A stretch of 20,448 nt of DNA from Lachnospiraceae bacterium (GCA_900768755.1 CAAGDV010000034.1:1-20448), one strand, 5' to 3'; numbered from the stretch's first letter, positions 1 through 8,642 are shown. Notes: generated by a model from the letters alone, not told the origin. A program made the numbers and translations.

Positions 1-1
1 A

Positions 2-139
2 AGAGAGGCAGGCGAGAAAGCGGGAAGAAAATCCGGTATGGTTACGGCGTTTCACGAGGTCGGTTTATCAGTAAGTGACATAGCAGAAAGGGTCGGTATC
101 GCAGAGGATGAGGTGCGGGGGATAATCAGCGGTACATAA
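2..139 (+). CDS. C-terminal fragment of a gene cut by the window edge, possibly an Rpn-type nuclease/transposase-like protein
   Basis: An open frame enters from the left edge (first full codon at base 2) and ends at the TAA at 137-139, giving 45 residues. The tail begins with Arg/Glu/Gly/Lys-rich residues (REAGEKAGRKSG) and ends in a short helix-turn-helix-like segment (VGLSVSDIAERVGIAEDEVR). A charged linker followed by a 'DIA..VG...EVR.II' tail is familiar from the C-termini of Rpn/YhgA-like recombination-promoting nuclease family proteins of Clostridia, so that is the best guess. No catalytic residue lies in the window, and the tail could belong to another protein with a degenerate HTH end. 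That it is coding is fairly sure; the family is not. Confidence 0.5.
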   Translation, partial: REAGEKAGRKSGMVTAFHEVGLSVSDIAERVGIAEDEVRGIISGT

Positions 140-452
140 TGCTCTCTGTATTTGACCGGAAGATTCATTTCTGTTTCAGAATAAAATTCTCAAAATTGCG
201 GATAATAATAGAAAAACACCGGAGAGGTTTTTTTCCGACGGTAAAGAAGCAAAACGAAGTTTTTTCACGTAAGACCGGCTATGGGAGGTGCCGTTCCTCA
301 ATTGTCAGCATTAATCTGACTTTCCGGGGGAGGTACACCCATAGCTGTTTTTTATTGTGTTTTGACATAGATATCCTGCACAAAATTATTGTAAAATGCT
401 GTCTTTGATGATAACATTATAATTGGAAATATTATAGGCAGGGGACGAGGCT
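140..452. other. Intergenic region: terminator plus leader of the HD-GYP/SbcCD cluster
   Basis: This 313-base stretch shows no convincing gene. It holds a long rod-like hairpin with a T run (278-353) and, directly after it, AT-rich DNA with a perfect TTGACA at 362-367. A matching -10 box is not clear: TATTGT (387-392) would give a 19-bp spacer, and TATAAT (418-423) stands too far away unless it pairs with a poor -35. The leader ends in the ribosome binding site AGGGGACGAGG before the ATG at 453. A promoter of the downstream cluster probably starts in 362-423, but the exact site is uncertain. Confidence 0.5.
278..353 (+). terminator. Rod-shaped intrinsic terminator
   Basis: GCTATGGG (278-285) pairs perfectly with CCCATAGC (338-345). 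The stem continues inward as GTGCC (288-292) with GGTAC (332-336), then TCCTC (295-299) with GGGGA (327-331), and is capped by GTCAG/CTGAC (304-308/316-320). A TGTTTTTT run follows at once. It probably ends transcription from the upstream fragment. Because it sits just before the next promoter, an attenuator or small-RNA role is possible but not shown. Confidence 0.6.
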
Positions 453-1673
453 ATGCAGTTAAAAAGACGCAACAGACTAATATCGGAATATGAAAGAGAT
501 GCTAACTACAAGCTTGCTTTTATTTGCAGGATAAGCATTATTTTTCTTGCAGCCATTATGATATTTAATTTGACCGGAGTGTTTATTATTGATTCGGTTA
601 TCTATCCGGTGCTGTCTTTTTGCATAATGATAATGCTGATGCCAACAATTTTTTACAATATGATGAAGGTCACAAGCATTTATGCAAGGTATATTGTTCT
701 GGTGCTGCTTGTGTTGATGTCCGGTGTATTGTATATGTTTCTGTCGTACCATGTGATAATAATGCTGGTATTTCCGATAGTTATTTCGTGCCTGTATTGC
801 GACAGGAAGAGTGTTTTGTTTACATATATTCTAGGACTTCCGGTGATGGTTGTGTCACATCTGGTTGCATTGTATTTTAAGGTTGTGCCGGACGAGCCGC
901 TGGTTACGCTTAAGGGAACTCTTTTGTACGGAGTCCTTCCCAGGGCGGTCGAGTATACGGCGCTTGCGGCGGCGTGCATAAGTATGACCGGTAAAATTCA
1001 GAAGCTGATTGCGGCGCTGGTGCAGAAGAATGAAGAGCTTGTTTCAGAACAGGAGGGAGTTATTACCTCTCTGTCGCAGATGATTGAGACTCAGTCAAGG
1101 GAGACGGGCATGCATGTAAAAAGAGTTTCGGAGTATACCAAAATACTGTGCAGGCATCTTGGGTATGATGATGAGACTGTGTGGCAGGTCGGGATGTCGG
1201 CGATGATGCATGACGCCGGCAAAATACTAATCCCTCACGAGATTCTTGAAAAACCCGGAAAACTTACAGATGAGGAATATGCCATAATTAAGAAACATAC
1301 CGTTTACGGCAGAAAATTGCTTGAGAATTCCGCGGGAGAGATTATGCAGATGTCTGCCAGGATTGCGTATGAGCATCATGAACGGTATGACGGAAAAGGA
1401 TATGCCGGAATGAAGGGTGAGGACATTGATATTTTTTCCAGATGCGTGTCGGTAGCGGATGTGTTTGACGCACTTGTGAGCTGGCGTCCGTATAAGGAAG
1501 CATGGGAGCCTGATAGGGCACGTGAGGAGATTGTTTCGCAGTCGGGAAAGCAGTTTGACCCGAAGGTGGTTGGGATTTTTGATGAGAATTTCGGAGAGTT
1601 TCTGGAGGTATTTTTGAAGTATCCGGACTCTGTTTTGGAGATAGATACGGAAGAGATTTATAAAGAGAGGTAG
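453..1673 (+). CDS. Membrane-anchored HD-GYP domain phosphohydrolase
   Basis: The 406-residue protein has an N-terminal membrane region (about six hydrophobic segments, residues 22-180), a short coiled linker (181-205) and a C-terminal HD-GYP domain (about 205-390). Visible metal/catalytic residues are H221, H253-D254 in MMHDAGK, H282, H308-H309-E310 in the HHExxDGxGY motif, D336 and the SGKQFDP motif (364-370). HD-GYP domains usually hydrolyse cyclic di-GMP or related cyclic dinucleotides at the inner membrane face. Here the third GYP residue is Ala (GYAG, 316-319), so activity or specificity may differ. ATG 453 is chosen for its upstream AGGGGACGAGG. It is the first gene of a tight run: the next start is 5 bp after the stop. 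The membrane part may sense a signal, but no known sensor domain is recognised. Confidence 0.9.
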   Translation: MQLKRRNRLISEYERDANYKLAFICRISIIFLAAIMIFNLTGVFIIDSVIYPVLSFCIMIMLMPTIFYNMMKVTSIYARYIVLVLLVLMSGVLYMFLSYHVIIMLVFPIVISCLYCDRKSVLFTYILGLPVMVVSHLVALYFKVVPDEPLVTLKGTLLYGVLPRAVEYTALAAACISMTGKIQKLIAALVQKNEELVSEQEGVITSLSQMIETQSRETGMHVKRVSEYTKILCRHLGYDDETVWQVGMSAMMHDAGKILIPHEILEKPGKLTDEEYAIIKKHTVYGRKLLENSAGEIMQMSARIAYEHHERYDGKGYAGMKGEDIDIFSRCVSVADVFDALVSWRPYKEAWEPDRAREEIVSQSGKQFDPKVVGIFDENFGEFLEVFLKYPDSVLEIDTEEIYKER

Positions 1674-1678
1674 ACAGT

Positions 1679-2890
1679 ATGGGATTCTGGGAGTCTTTGT
1701 CGGAAGGACTTAATGAGTTTGGCCGTGCACTTGACAAGGAATTTAATTCTATGACCAACACTAGCAGCGGTTCATCGGGAGGCATCTCTTCATCATTTCA
1801 GGACATGAGCCAGCGGCGGAGTTATTCTGAGGCAATCGGAAGATACGCGAATGGCTCATATTCGCAGGAAGAGATGATTAACCTTATCAAAAACATCTGT
1901 GAGCAGGTGGGAGCGAACAACACGCCGGATACATTAATCGGAAGGCTGTACACGGAAACATGTAAGGTACTTGAGCGTAACGGCAGACAACGCCCTCATT
2001 TTGCATGTATGAGCTTCTGTGCGCATGATGAGTCGGAATGCGAAGGATGTCTGGCGATGAGGCTTAAGGCAATCAATGCAATCAATATGATTGATGACCC
2101 GAAGGGATACCGCGCGCAATATGAGGTAGCGGGAGAGCGCGAGGCTCTTGGGCCAAGCAGATGCTCCCTGTGCGGAGCACCCATCGAGCCGGGCGCAGGA
2201 GCCTGTGAATACTGCGGAACGGCAGCTTTTAAAGACCACGGCAATAAGATAAGAGTGAACACGGAAGCAGATATACCTAACCCTGTTATGGCCGCGTATG
2301 AGCTGGTTCAGCAGGTGGTTGACTGGCATGCTGATTTTCTTCCCAAATCTGATCTGTTCAGTATGCTGATGATGAATTATGAAGCATGTATGGTTGACGT
2401 GCCTAATTCACGCGAATATGTTGAGAACTACAGGGTTCAGATATTACGTTCTTTTGAACTCAAAAAGTCACGTATGACTTACAGCGAGATATCCCGCACT
2501 GCCGCAGAACATGGTCTTGACATTCCGATGTATCTGTTGGCTTATCTCAATCAGGAAAATGAAATCTTTAACGCGGCTGAGCTTCGCACCAAAAAAACGA
2601 TTGACCGCATGAATGCCGAGTACCGCAAAAAGCGTGAGGAGGAGAATGAGCGGCTCGAAGCCATCAAACAGCGCGCATTGAAGTCTCAGAGAGAGATTCA
2701 GGAGACTTTAAGGCGGTCGCAGGAGAAAAGAACATATTACTATTCGGGAGGCTCCGGCGGCGGAGGATCCAACCGTTGTTGCGGTACGTGCATGAACTAT
2801 ATGCCGTCAAGCAACAAGTGTGCTTTTGAGGCATCTCTTCATATAACCAGAAATGCAACGGATTTCTGCGGAAAATATACGATGAAATAG
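1679..2890 (+). CDS. Unrecognised Cys-rich zinc-ribbon protein with coiled coil
   Basis: I do not recognise a named family for this 403-residue protein. After a Gly/Ser-rich segment (28-42) and a helical part there is a Cys cluster (C110, C114, C121, C124), a classical zinc ribbon (C162xxC165...C176xxC179), a helical middle domain, a strongly charged coiled coil (about 300-350), a Gly-rich hinge (356-364) and a third Cys group (C367, C368, C371, C381, C397). No signal peptide or membrane segment is visible, so it is probably cytoplasmic and metal-binding. It lies 5 bp after the HD-GYP gene and 11 bp before the SPFH gene, which also carries zinc ribbons. This recalls the Bacillus subtilis ydjFGHI group, where zinc-ribbon proteins and an SPFH protein act together, and an adaptor role is a reasonable guess. 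The start follows an AGAGAGG motif overlapping the upstream stop. Confidence 0.85.
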   Translation: MGFWESLSEGLNEFGRALDKEFNSMTNTSSGSSGGISSSFQDMSQRRSYSEAIGRYANGSYSQEEMINLIKNICEQVGANNTPDTLIGRLYTETCKVLERNGRQRPHFACMSFCAHDESECEGCLAMRLKAINAINMIDDPKGYRAQYEVAGEREALGPSRCSLCGAPIEPGAGACEYCGTAAFKDHGNKIRVNTEADIPNPVMAAYELVQQVVDWHADFLPKSDLFSMLMMNYEACMVDVPNSREYVENYRVQILRSFELKKSRMTYSEISRTAAEHGLDIPMYLLAYLNQENEIFNAAELRTKKTIDRMNAEYRKKREEENERLEAIKQRALKSQREIQETLRRSQEKRTYYYSGGSGGGGSNRCCGTCMNYMPSSNKCAFEASLHITRNATDFCGKYTMK

Positions 2891-2901
2891 TGAGGTAGAG
2901 T

Positions 2902-4077
2902 ATGGGACTTATTAAGGCTTTATTCGGGGCAGCTTTCTCAACGGTTGCCGATACATGGCAGGATTATATTTACTGCGATTCGCTTGGGAACAATGTCCTT
3001 GTGAAAAAAGGACAGCGAAAGGCCCAGCCCGGTGCAGTTAAATGGGGTAACGAGAATGTAATCACCGAGGGCTCGTGCATTGCCGTAAACGAGGGACAGT
3101 TTCTTATCTTAGTTGAGAACGGCAAGGTTATTGATTACACTGCGGAGCCGGGAGGATACATATTTAACAGCAGCGCGGAGCCGTCATTTTTTGGCGGAAC
3201 GCTGGGAGAAGGTCTCAGGGAGAGCGTACATACTTTTGCCAACCGGTTTGCCCACGGAGGAATCGCTTCCAACGACCAGAGGGCTTATTTCATCAACATG
3301 AAGGAGATACTCAACAACAAATTCGGTTTTGGCAAGGTTCCGTTCAGGGACAATGAATTTAATATCACTATTCTTTTGCAGGGATACGGGGTGTATTCTT
3401 ACAGAATAACCGACCCGATAAGATTTTTCTATAATGTAGCGGGAAATGTCCCGGATGAGTATACTGCGGAGAACATGAGCGCACAGCTTAGAGCAGAGCT
3501 TCAGGGGTGCCTGTTGCCTGCGGTGGGACGGCTGTCGGGCGCTGTGAAAAGCTATGACCAGATAGTGCTTCATTCGGGCGAACTCGTTTCGGAGCTTAAT
3601 GATGAGCTTTCGGGACAGTGGCAGGTGAACCGGGGAATAGTTGTCAGCAATATAGCTTTCACCTCGATTCTGCCTGATGCCGACAGTGTTGATAAAATAA
3701 GGGATTTGCAGGAATCAAGGGTGTATTCGGAGAACCAGCCGATGCTTGGCGCCAGAGTGGGTGCTGCGCAGGCTAACGCGATGGAGAGCGCTGCAGTTAA
3801 TCCGAACGGACCGGTTTCGGGATTTATGGGGATGAATATGGCGGCCGCTACAGGAGCTGTAAATGCCGAGAATCTGCTTAATAAGCAGGCGCAGGCTGCG
3901 GATTCTTCGGACAGCTGGACATGCGAATGCGGTGCGGTCAACACAAGAAAATTCTGCCCGGAATGCGGACAGAAAAGACCTGAGAAGCCCTCGTGCATAT
4001 GCAAAGCGTGCGGAGCGGATTTCAGCGGTATTGGCAGAAGGTTAAAATTCTGCCCGGAGTGCGGACAGCCGATGTAG
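2902..4077 (+). CDS. SPFH (band 7) domain protein with two C-terminal zinc ribbons, YdjI-like
   Basis: The 391-residue protein matches the SPFH/'virion core protein'-like family typified by B. subtilis YdjI. The N-terminal segment WQDYIYCDSLGNNVLVKKG is typical of the family, and the SPFH-like domain spans about residues 55-260. A linker rich in Ala/Asn/Gly (285-335) leads to two zinc ribbons: C341xC343...C352xxC355 and C367xxC370...C384xxC387. No transmembrane helix is seen. YdjI-type proteins are recruited to membranes by partner proteins in envelope-stress systems. No pspA-like gene lies in this window, so the partner here may be the Cys-rich protein upstream or the membrane HD-GYP protein (inference). 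The gene starts 11 bp after its neighbour and ends 10 bp before the nuclease-like gene. The start follows TGAGGTAGAGT. Confidence 0.9.
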   Translation: MGLIKALFGAAFSTVADTWQDYIYCDSLGNNVLVKKGQRKAQPGAVKWGNENVITEGSCIAVNEGQFLILVENGKVIDYTAEPGGYIFNSSAEPSFFGGTLGEGLRESVHTFANRFAHGGIASNDQRAYFINMKEILNNKFGFGKVPFRDNEFNITILLQGYGVYSYRITDPIRFFYNVAGNVPDEYTAENMSAQLRAELQGCLLPAVGRLSGAVKSYDQIVLHSGELVSELNDELSGQWQVNRGIVVSNIAFTSILPDADSVDKIRDLQESRVYSENQPMLGARVGAAQANAMESAAVNPNGPVSGFMGMNMAAATGAVNAENLLNKQAQAADSSDSWTCECGAVNTRKFCPECGQKRPEKPSCICKACGADFSGIGRRLKFCPECGQPM

Positions 4078-4087
4078 GGGGAAGTTT

Positions 4088-4684
4088 ATGCTTTTGGACT
4101 GTGACATCAGGGAGTCTCTTTTTGACTTTCTGGATGATTGTTTTGGTGCAAACCGGATAATTGAAGAGAAGGTGATGGGAAAGTCAAGGGCTGATGCAGT
4201 CATGGTAACGCCGGACGCGATTTACGGGATAGAGATAAAAAGCGACGCTGACACATATGCGAGACTTCAAAGGCAGGTAAAGGATTACGACCGCTTTTTT
4301 GACTATAATATTGTCGTTGTCGGGACGACGCACGCTGCCCACATAAGGGAGCATATTCCGAAGCACTGGGGTGTAATCACGGTTGATGAGGTGGATGAAA
4401 GACCTGATTTCTATTTCTATGTGAAGCCTAAGCCCAACCCTTTGATGAAGCCCAAAAAGAAGCTCTCGCTTCTGTGGCGGTCAGAGCTTTCATCAATTCA
4501 GGCAAAGAACGGTATGCCGCGTTATCCGGGCAAAAGCAAGGCTTTTGTGGTTGACAAGATAATCGAGCGGATGAACTATCCTGTTGAGCGGAAGGGAAGA
4601 ATCTGCGGGGAAGAGCTTATGCAGCAGGTGTGTGCAGAGCTTATGGAGCGCGATTACAGTTTACTGCGCGGCGATGAGGAGTAG
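4088..4684 (+). CDS. sce7726 family protein, PD-(D/E)XK nuclease-like
   Basis: The 198-residue protein carries the pattern of the sce7726 family: R34-A35-D36, then E49-I50-K51 in YGIEIKSDADT, then Q61/Q63 in the following helix, and a VVVGT strand (77-80). This is a D...ExK arrangement of the PD-(D/E)XK nuclease fold, so DNA cleavage is plausible though untested for the family as far as I know. The C-terminal third (about 125-198) is basic and may bind nucleic acid. It lies 10 bp after the SPFH gene and 4 bp before sbcD, suggesting a link to DNA processing. The start ATG has an excellent AGGGGGAAG site. All putative active-site residues are present. Confidence is high in the family and moderate in the activity. 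Confidence 0.8.
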   Translation: MLLDCDIRESLFDFLDDCFGANRIIEEKVMGKSRADAVMVTPDAIYGIEIKSDADTYARLQRQVKDYDRFFDYNIVVVGTTHAAHIREHIPKHWGVITVDEVDERPDFYFYVKPKPNPLMKPKKKLSLLWRSELSSIQAKNGMPRYPGKSKAFVVDKIIERMNYPVERKGRICGEELMQQVCAELMERDYSLLRGDEE

Positions 4685-4688
4685 AATT

Positions 4689-5825
4689 ATGAGATTGATT
4701 CACCTGTCGGATCTGCATCTTGGAAAAAGAGTCAATGAGTTTTCCATGATTGACGACCAGAGATATATTTTGAAACAGGTTATCGGAATTATTGACGATG
4801 AATCGGCGGACGGCGTGATTATTGCGGGAGATGTGTACGATAAGACGGCGCCCAATGAGGAGGCGGTCAGACTTTTGGACGAGTTCCTGAATATGCTTGC
4901 AATGAGACGTATTCAGGTGTTTATGATAAGCGGCAATCACGATTCCGCCGTGAAGCTTTCTTTTGCATCCGAGCTTATCGGCATGAGTGGGATTCATATT
5001 GCGCCGGTGTATGACGGCAGTGTGTGTCCGCTCAGGCTTTCTGCTGACGGAGAGAGTGTGAATATTTATATGCTGCCGTTTTTAAGACCGGCCTCGGTGA
5101 GGGCGGTTTTTGCGGATTCGGCAGATTCCATAAAAGATTATACGGATGCCTGCAGGGCTGCAATTGAGCACATGAAGGTCAATACAGATGAGTGCAATAT
5201 CCTTGTCGCTCATCAGTTTGTTACGGGTGCGGAGCGCTCAGAGTCTGAGGAAATCAGTGTCGGAGGACTCGATTGTGTGGATGCATCTGTTTTTGACTGT
5301 TTTGATTATGTGGCGTTGGGACATATCCACGGACCCCAGCACATCGGAAGGGATACCGTGCGCTACTGCGGAACGCTTCTCAAATATTCTTTTTCTGAAA
5401 TCCATCACAAAAAATCCGTGACCGTGCTTGATATTGACGGCAAAAATATTTCCGTAAGGACAAGGGAAGTGACTCCTCTTCACGATATGCGTGAGATAAA
5501 GGGCACCTACGACGAGGTAATCGGGCGCAGATATTATGAGGGCACTGACACGGAGGATTATGTTCACATAATACTTACGGACGAAGAAGAGATTATTAAC
5601 GCGATGGGAAAACTTCGGACGGTATACCCAAACATTATGAAACTGTCCTATGACAATACAAGAACCGGAGCAAACAGGGAGATTGCCGGCTCCGCGGACA
5701 TCGAGAAAAAAAGTCCGATGGAGTTGTTCTGCGAGTTCTACGAGATACAGAACAATCAGCCGATGACGCCTATACAGCGCGATTATGTGACAGAACTCAT
5801 TGAGTCCATCTGGGAGGAGAAATAG
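4689..5825 (+). CDS. sbcD: Nuclease SbcCD subunit D (Mre11-like)
   Basis: SbcD is the metallophosphoesterase subunit of SbcCD, which opens DNA hairpins and trims blocked double-strand ends with ATP-driven help from SbcC. The 378-residue protein shows all phosphoesterase motifs: D8xH10 in SDLHLG, GDVYD (D48), GNHDS (N83-H84-D85), H175 in VAHQF and GHIH (H212, H214). The C-terminal part would form the capping and SbcC-binding region. An in-frame ATG 35 codons upstream exists, but it lies inside the previous gene. The ATG at 4689 gives the standard MRLIHLSDLHLG beginning and has GAGGAG overlapping the upstream stop. The single base to sbcC and usual length (about 380-400) support an intact SbcCD unit. 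Confidence 0.95.
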   Translation: MRLIHLSDLHLGKRVNEFSMIDDQRYILKQVIGIIDDESADGVIIAGDVYDKTAPNEEAVRLLDEFLNMLAMRRIQVFMISGNHDSAVKLSFASELIGMSGIHIAPVYDGSVCPLRLSADGESVNIYMLPFLRPASVRAVFADSADSIKDYTDACRAAIEHMKVNTDECNILVAHQFVTGAERSESEEISVGGLDCVDASVFDCFDYVALGHIHGPQHIGRDTVRYCGTLLKYSFSEIHHKKSVTVLDIDGKNISVRTREVTPLHDMREIKGTYDEVIGRRYYEGTDTEDYVHIILTDEEEIINAMGKLRTVYPNIMKLSYDNTRTGANREIAGSADIEKKSPMELFCEFYEIQNNQPMTPIQRDYVTELIESIWEEK

Positions 5826-5826
5826 C

Positions 5827-8604
5827 ATGAGACCCTTGAAACTTATTTTATATGCTTTCGGACCTTATGCTGACCCCGAAGGCACCGTAATCGATATGCA
5901 GGCATTTGGCGAGCATGGACTGTATCTTATCACTGGCGACACCGGTGCCGGCAAAACAACAATTTTTGATGCAATTTGTTTTGCCCTGTACGGAGACGTG
6001 AGCGGACATAACAGGGAGGCGGTAATGCTTCGTTCCGATTATGCCGCGCCGGGCAGCAAAACTGAGGTTGTCCTGACGTTTTCACACCGAAACAGCGAAT
6101 ATAAGATAACCCGCAATCCGGAATATATGCGTGCGGGAAAGAACAAAGACGGCATGGTCAGGCAGGCAGCGGGCGCCGAGCTTTTGATGCCGTCGGGCGA
6201 GGTGATTACCGGCGTGATTAATGTCAACCGTGCAGTCACAGAGCTTTTGGGCGTCAACAAGGAGCAGTTTGCGCAGATTTCGATGCTTGCGCAGGGCGAA
6301 TTTTTAAAACTTCTCTTGGCGGACACCATGCAGCGCCAGGTTATTTTCAAAGACCTTTTTCACACCGAGAAGTACGAACAACTCCAGAAGCAGATAAAGA
6401 GCGACGCCAAAATTCTGTCGGACAGGTACGATGAATTAAACAGGAGTATTTTGCAGTATGTCTCGGGAATAGCGTGTGATTGTGAAAATGAACTTTCGCA
6501 GGATGTCAGGCGGATTAGGGAGTCGCGGGAAATAGTGCCGCAGGATGCGGTTGCGATAATCGACAGTCTGCTTTTTAAGGACAATGAACTTTCGGATAAG
6601 CTGACTAAAGAATTGGCGATGCTGGACGGGCGCATCGCCGTGGTCAGTGCAGATATCGGAAAGGCTGAGAGCCACCAAAAAGCCAAAGCAGATTTGCTTT
6701 CAGCGACGCAAAAGCAGACAGCGCTTCTTTCCAAAGAAGAAGAGTGTCACAAGGCGCTTCTTGCGGCGGAAAAGAGGCTTAGTGAGCGCGAAAAAATGGG
6801 AAAACAGATTGCAGCTATTGATGCCGAGCTTCCGAATTATGTTTTGTATGATGCATTGAGTGAGTCGGTCAAGAAGGCGGACGTCATACTAAAGCAGTAT
6901 GCAAAAATGCTTTCCGATGATTCAAAGCTTAGAACCGGACTTTCGGACAATATCAAAGCGCTCAAAGATGAGCTGGAGACGCTTAAATCCGCAGGTGAAA
7001 TAATAGCGCGTCTTGAGGCAGAGAACGAGAAGTGCACTGCCATCCTGGAGGCTTATGATAAGCTTTGCGAGGATATCGCCAATCTGGATGAGAAGAAAAA
7101 GCAATTAAACGAGGCACAGCAGAGCTATCTTACGGCTGATTCGGAATACAAAAGAAAACAGTCCGAATATGAACATCTGGACAGAATGTATCTTGACGGA
7201 CAGGCAGGAATCCTTGCGGCGAGACTTCGTGACGGGGAACGATGTCCTGTGTGTGGTTCAACTAATCATCCGCTTCCTGCCGCGCTTTCCGATATTATTC
7301 CCGATAAGGAGAGACTGGATTGTGCCAAAGCTTCAGCCCAAAGTGCGCATGATGTTTTGACAGCGGAGAGCACTAAGGCGGGGAGACTGTCCGGAGCGGT
7401 TAAGGAAGCGGAAGAGAAACTGATTGAAAGTGCCGGAAAGTATTTTGTGGTTGGGGATGTAAGCGGGATTCTGCCGCAGCTTGAGCATTCCGAGAAAGAG
7501 ACAAAAGATAAGCAGAAGGCGATACAACTTGAACTTTCTGCCGAACAGAAAAGAGTGCAACGAAGAGCCGAGATTGAAGAACTCATTCCAAAGAAAGAAA
7601 AGGAACTTGAGAGGACGGACGCAGAGATTGAGCGTATTAAGACTATGGAGTCAGAGGTGCGCGTCAGATTTCTGGCCGACAGTGAGCAGTATGAGATACT
7701 AAGGGCTTCGCTCAAGTACGAATCTCAGGAAACTGCGATTACATCCCGCAACAGGTGTCAGGAGCTGATTGATGACATTACCGGCACTTATGAGGCTGCC
7801 GGGGAGAAATACAAGGCGATAACAGGAGAGGTAAATCTTCTTAAGGGCAGTATTCTGGAACTTAAAAAGACGGTCGAGAGTTTTGGCATAACGGACCTTG
7901 AGGGACTTAGGAAGCTTTTTTCGGAACTTTCTGATAAACGCAGGGATATAACGGAGAGGCAGAAGGTTTTACATTCGAGAATTCTCACAAACAAAGAGAT
8001 AAGGGAGAATGTTATTGCGCAGACCAAGGAGCAGGAAGCGGTTTTTGAAAAGCTTCGATGGGTAAAGGCACTCTCGGACACCGCCAACGGACAGCTTACG
8101 GGAAAGAGCAAAATAATGCTCCAGACATATGTGCAGACAACTTATTTTGACCGCATAATCGAGCGCGCCAATCTCCGTTTTCTTAAGATGTCGGACGGAC
8201 AGTATGAACTGAAAAGAGTGTCCGATGCAGCCAATATGCGGGGGCAGGCAGGTCTGGAATTATGTGTTAAGGACCACTACTCGGGCGGTGTAAGAAGTGT
8301 GAAATCACTGTCCGGCGGGGAGTCGTTTATGGCGTCCCTGTCATTGGCACTCGGACTGTCGGATGAGGTACAGCATTCCGCCGGAGGGGTATTCGTTGAC
8401 ACATTGTTTGTCGATGAAGGATTTGGCTCTCTGGACACGGAGAAGACGCTTCCGATGGCTTACAGCGCACTTTTTGGGCTCACCGAGGGAAACAAGCTGG
8501 TCGGTATCATATCGCATGTCGCGGAGCTCAGGGAAAAAATTGACCGGCAGATTATTGTAACAAAGGACCGCATGGGCGGAAGCACCGTGAAAATACAATT
8601 ATAG
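5827..8604 (+). CDS. sbcC: Nuclease SbcCD subunit C (Rad50-like ATPase)
   Basis: The 925-residue SMC-like ATPase has the Walker A motif GDTGAGKT (37-44) near the N-terminus, two long coiled-coil halves on either side of a zinc hook CPVC (C473, C476), the ABC signature SLSGGES (827-833) and Walker B LFVDEGFGSLD (about 860-870) followed by the H-loop region (IISHV). It dimerises through the hook, binds DNA ends and drives SbcD. The length is at the short end of the family (about 900-1050). The ATG at 5827 is chosen because it gives the canonical MRPLKL start and follows GGAGG (5814-5818) inside the end of sbcD; a longer frame starting at 5800 would lie inside sbcD. No good terminator is seen after the stop. 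Confidence 0.95.
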   Translation: MRPLKLILYAFGPYADPEGTVIDMQAFGEHGLYLITGDTGAGKTTIFDAICFALYGDVSGHNREAVMLRSDYAAPGSKTEVVLTFSHRNSEYKITRNPEYMRAGKNKDGMVRQAAGAELLMPSGEVITGVINVNRAVTELLGVNKEQFAQISMLAQGEFLKLLLADTMQRQVIFKDLFHTEKYEQLQKQIKSDAKILSDRYDELNRSILQYVSGIACDCENELSQDVRRIRESREIVPQDAVAIIDSLLFKDNELSDKLTKELAMLDGRIAVVSADIGKAESHQKAKADLLSATQKQTALLSKEEECHKALLAAEKRLSEREKMGKQIAAIDAELPNYVLYDALSESVKKADVILKQYAKMLSDDSKLRTGLSDNIKALKDELETLKSAGEIIARLEAENEKCTAILEAYDKLCEDIANLDEKKKQLNEAQQSYLTADSEYKRKQSEYEHLDRMYLDGQAGILAARLRDGERCPVCGSTNHPLPAALSDIIPDKERLDCAKASAQSAHDVLTAESTKAGRLSGAVKEAEEKLIESAGKYFVVGDVSGILPQLEHSEKETKDKQKAIQLELSAEQKRVQRRAEIEELIPKKEKELERTDAEIERIKTMESEVRVRFLADSEQYEILRASLKYESQETAITSRNRCQELIDDITGTYEAAGEKYKAITGEVNLLKGSILELKKTVESFGITDLEGLRKLFSELSDKRRDITERQKVLHSRILTNKEIRENVIAQTKEQEAVFEKLRWVKALSDTANGQLTGKSKIMLQTYVQTTYFDRIIERANLRFLKMSDGQYELKRVSDAANMRGQAGLELCVKDHYSGGVRSVKSLSGGESFMASLSLALGLSDEVQHSAGGVFVDTLFVDEGFGSLDTEKTLPMAYSALFGLTEGNKLVGIISHVAELREKIDRQIIVTKDRMGGSTVKIQL

Positions 8605-8642
8605 ATTTCTGTTTAGGACCGCAGGAATCAAGCATGAAACAA

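Noticed and set aside
278..353. Cyclic di-GMP or other known riboswitch before the HD-GYP gene
   Set aside because: I looked for the c-di-GMP-I/II, purine, preQ1, fluoride and THF consensus elements and found none; the structure is a simple stacked hairpin with a T run.
139..408. 89-residue open frame in the leader before the HD-GYP gene
   Set aside because: It spans the rod-like terminator and promoter region, has no ribosome binding site and an odd composition.
1342..1785. 147-residue minus-strand frame
   Set aside because: It is antisense to the conserved HD-GYP motifs and has no family features or ribosome site.
5238..5828. 196-residue minus-strand frame
   Set aside because: It lies fully opposite sbcD, whose motifs are well conserved, and has no recognisable features.
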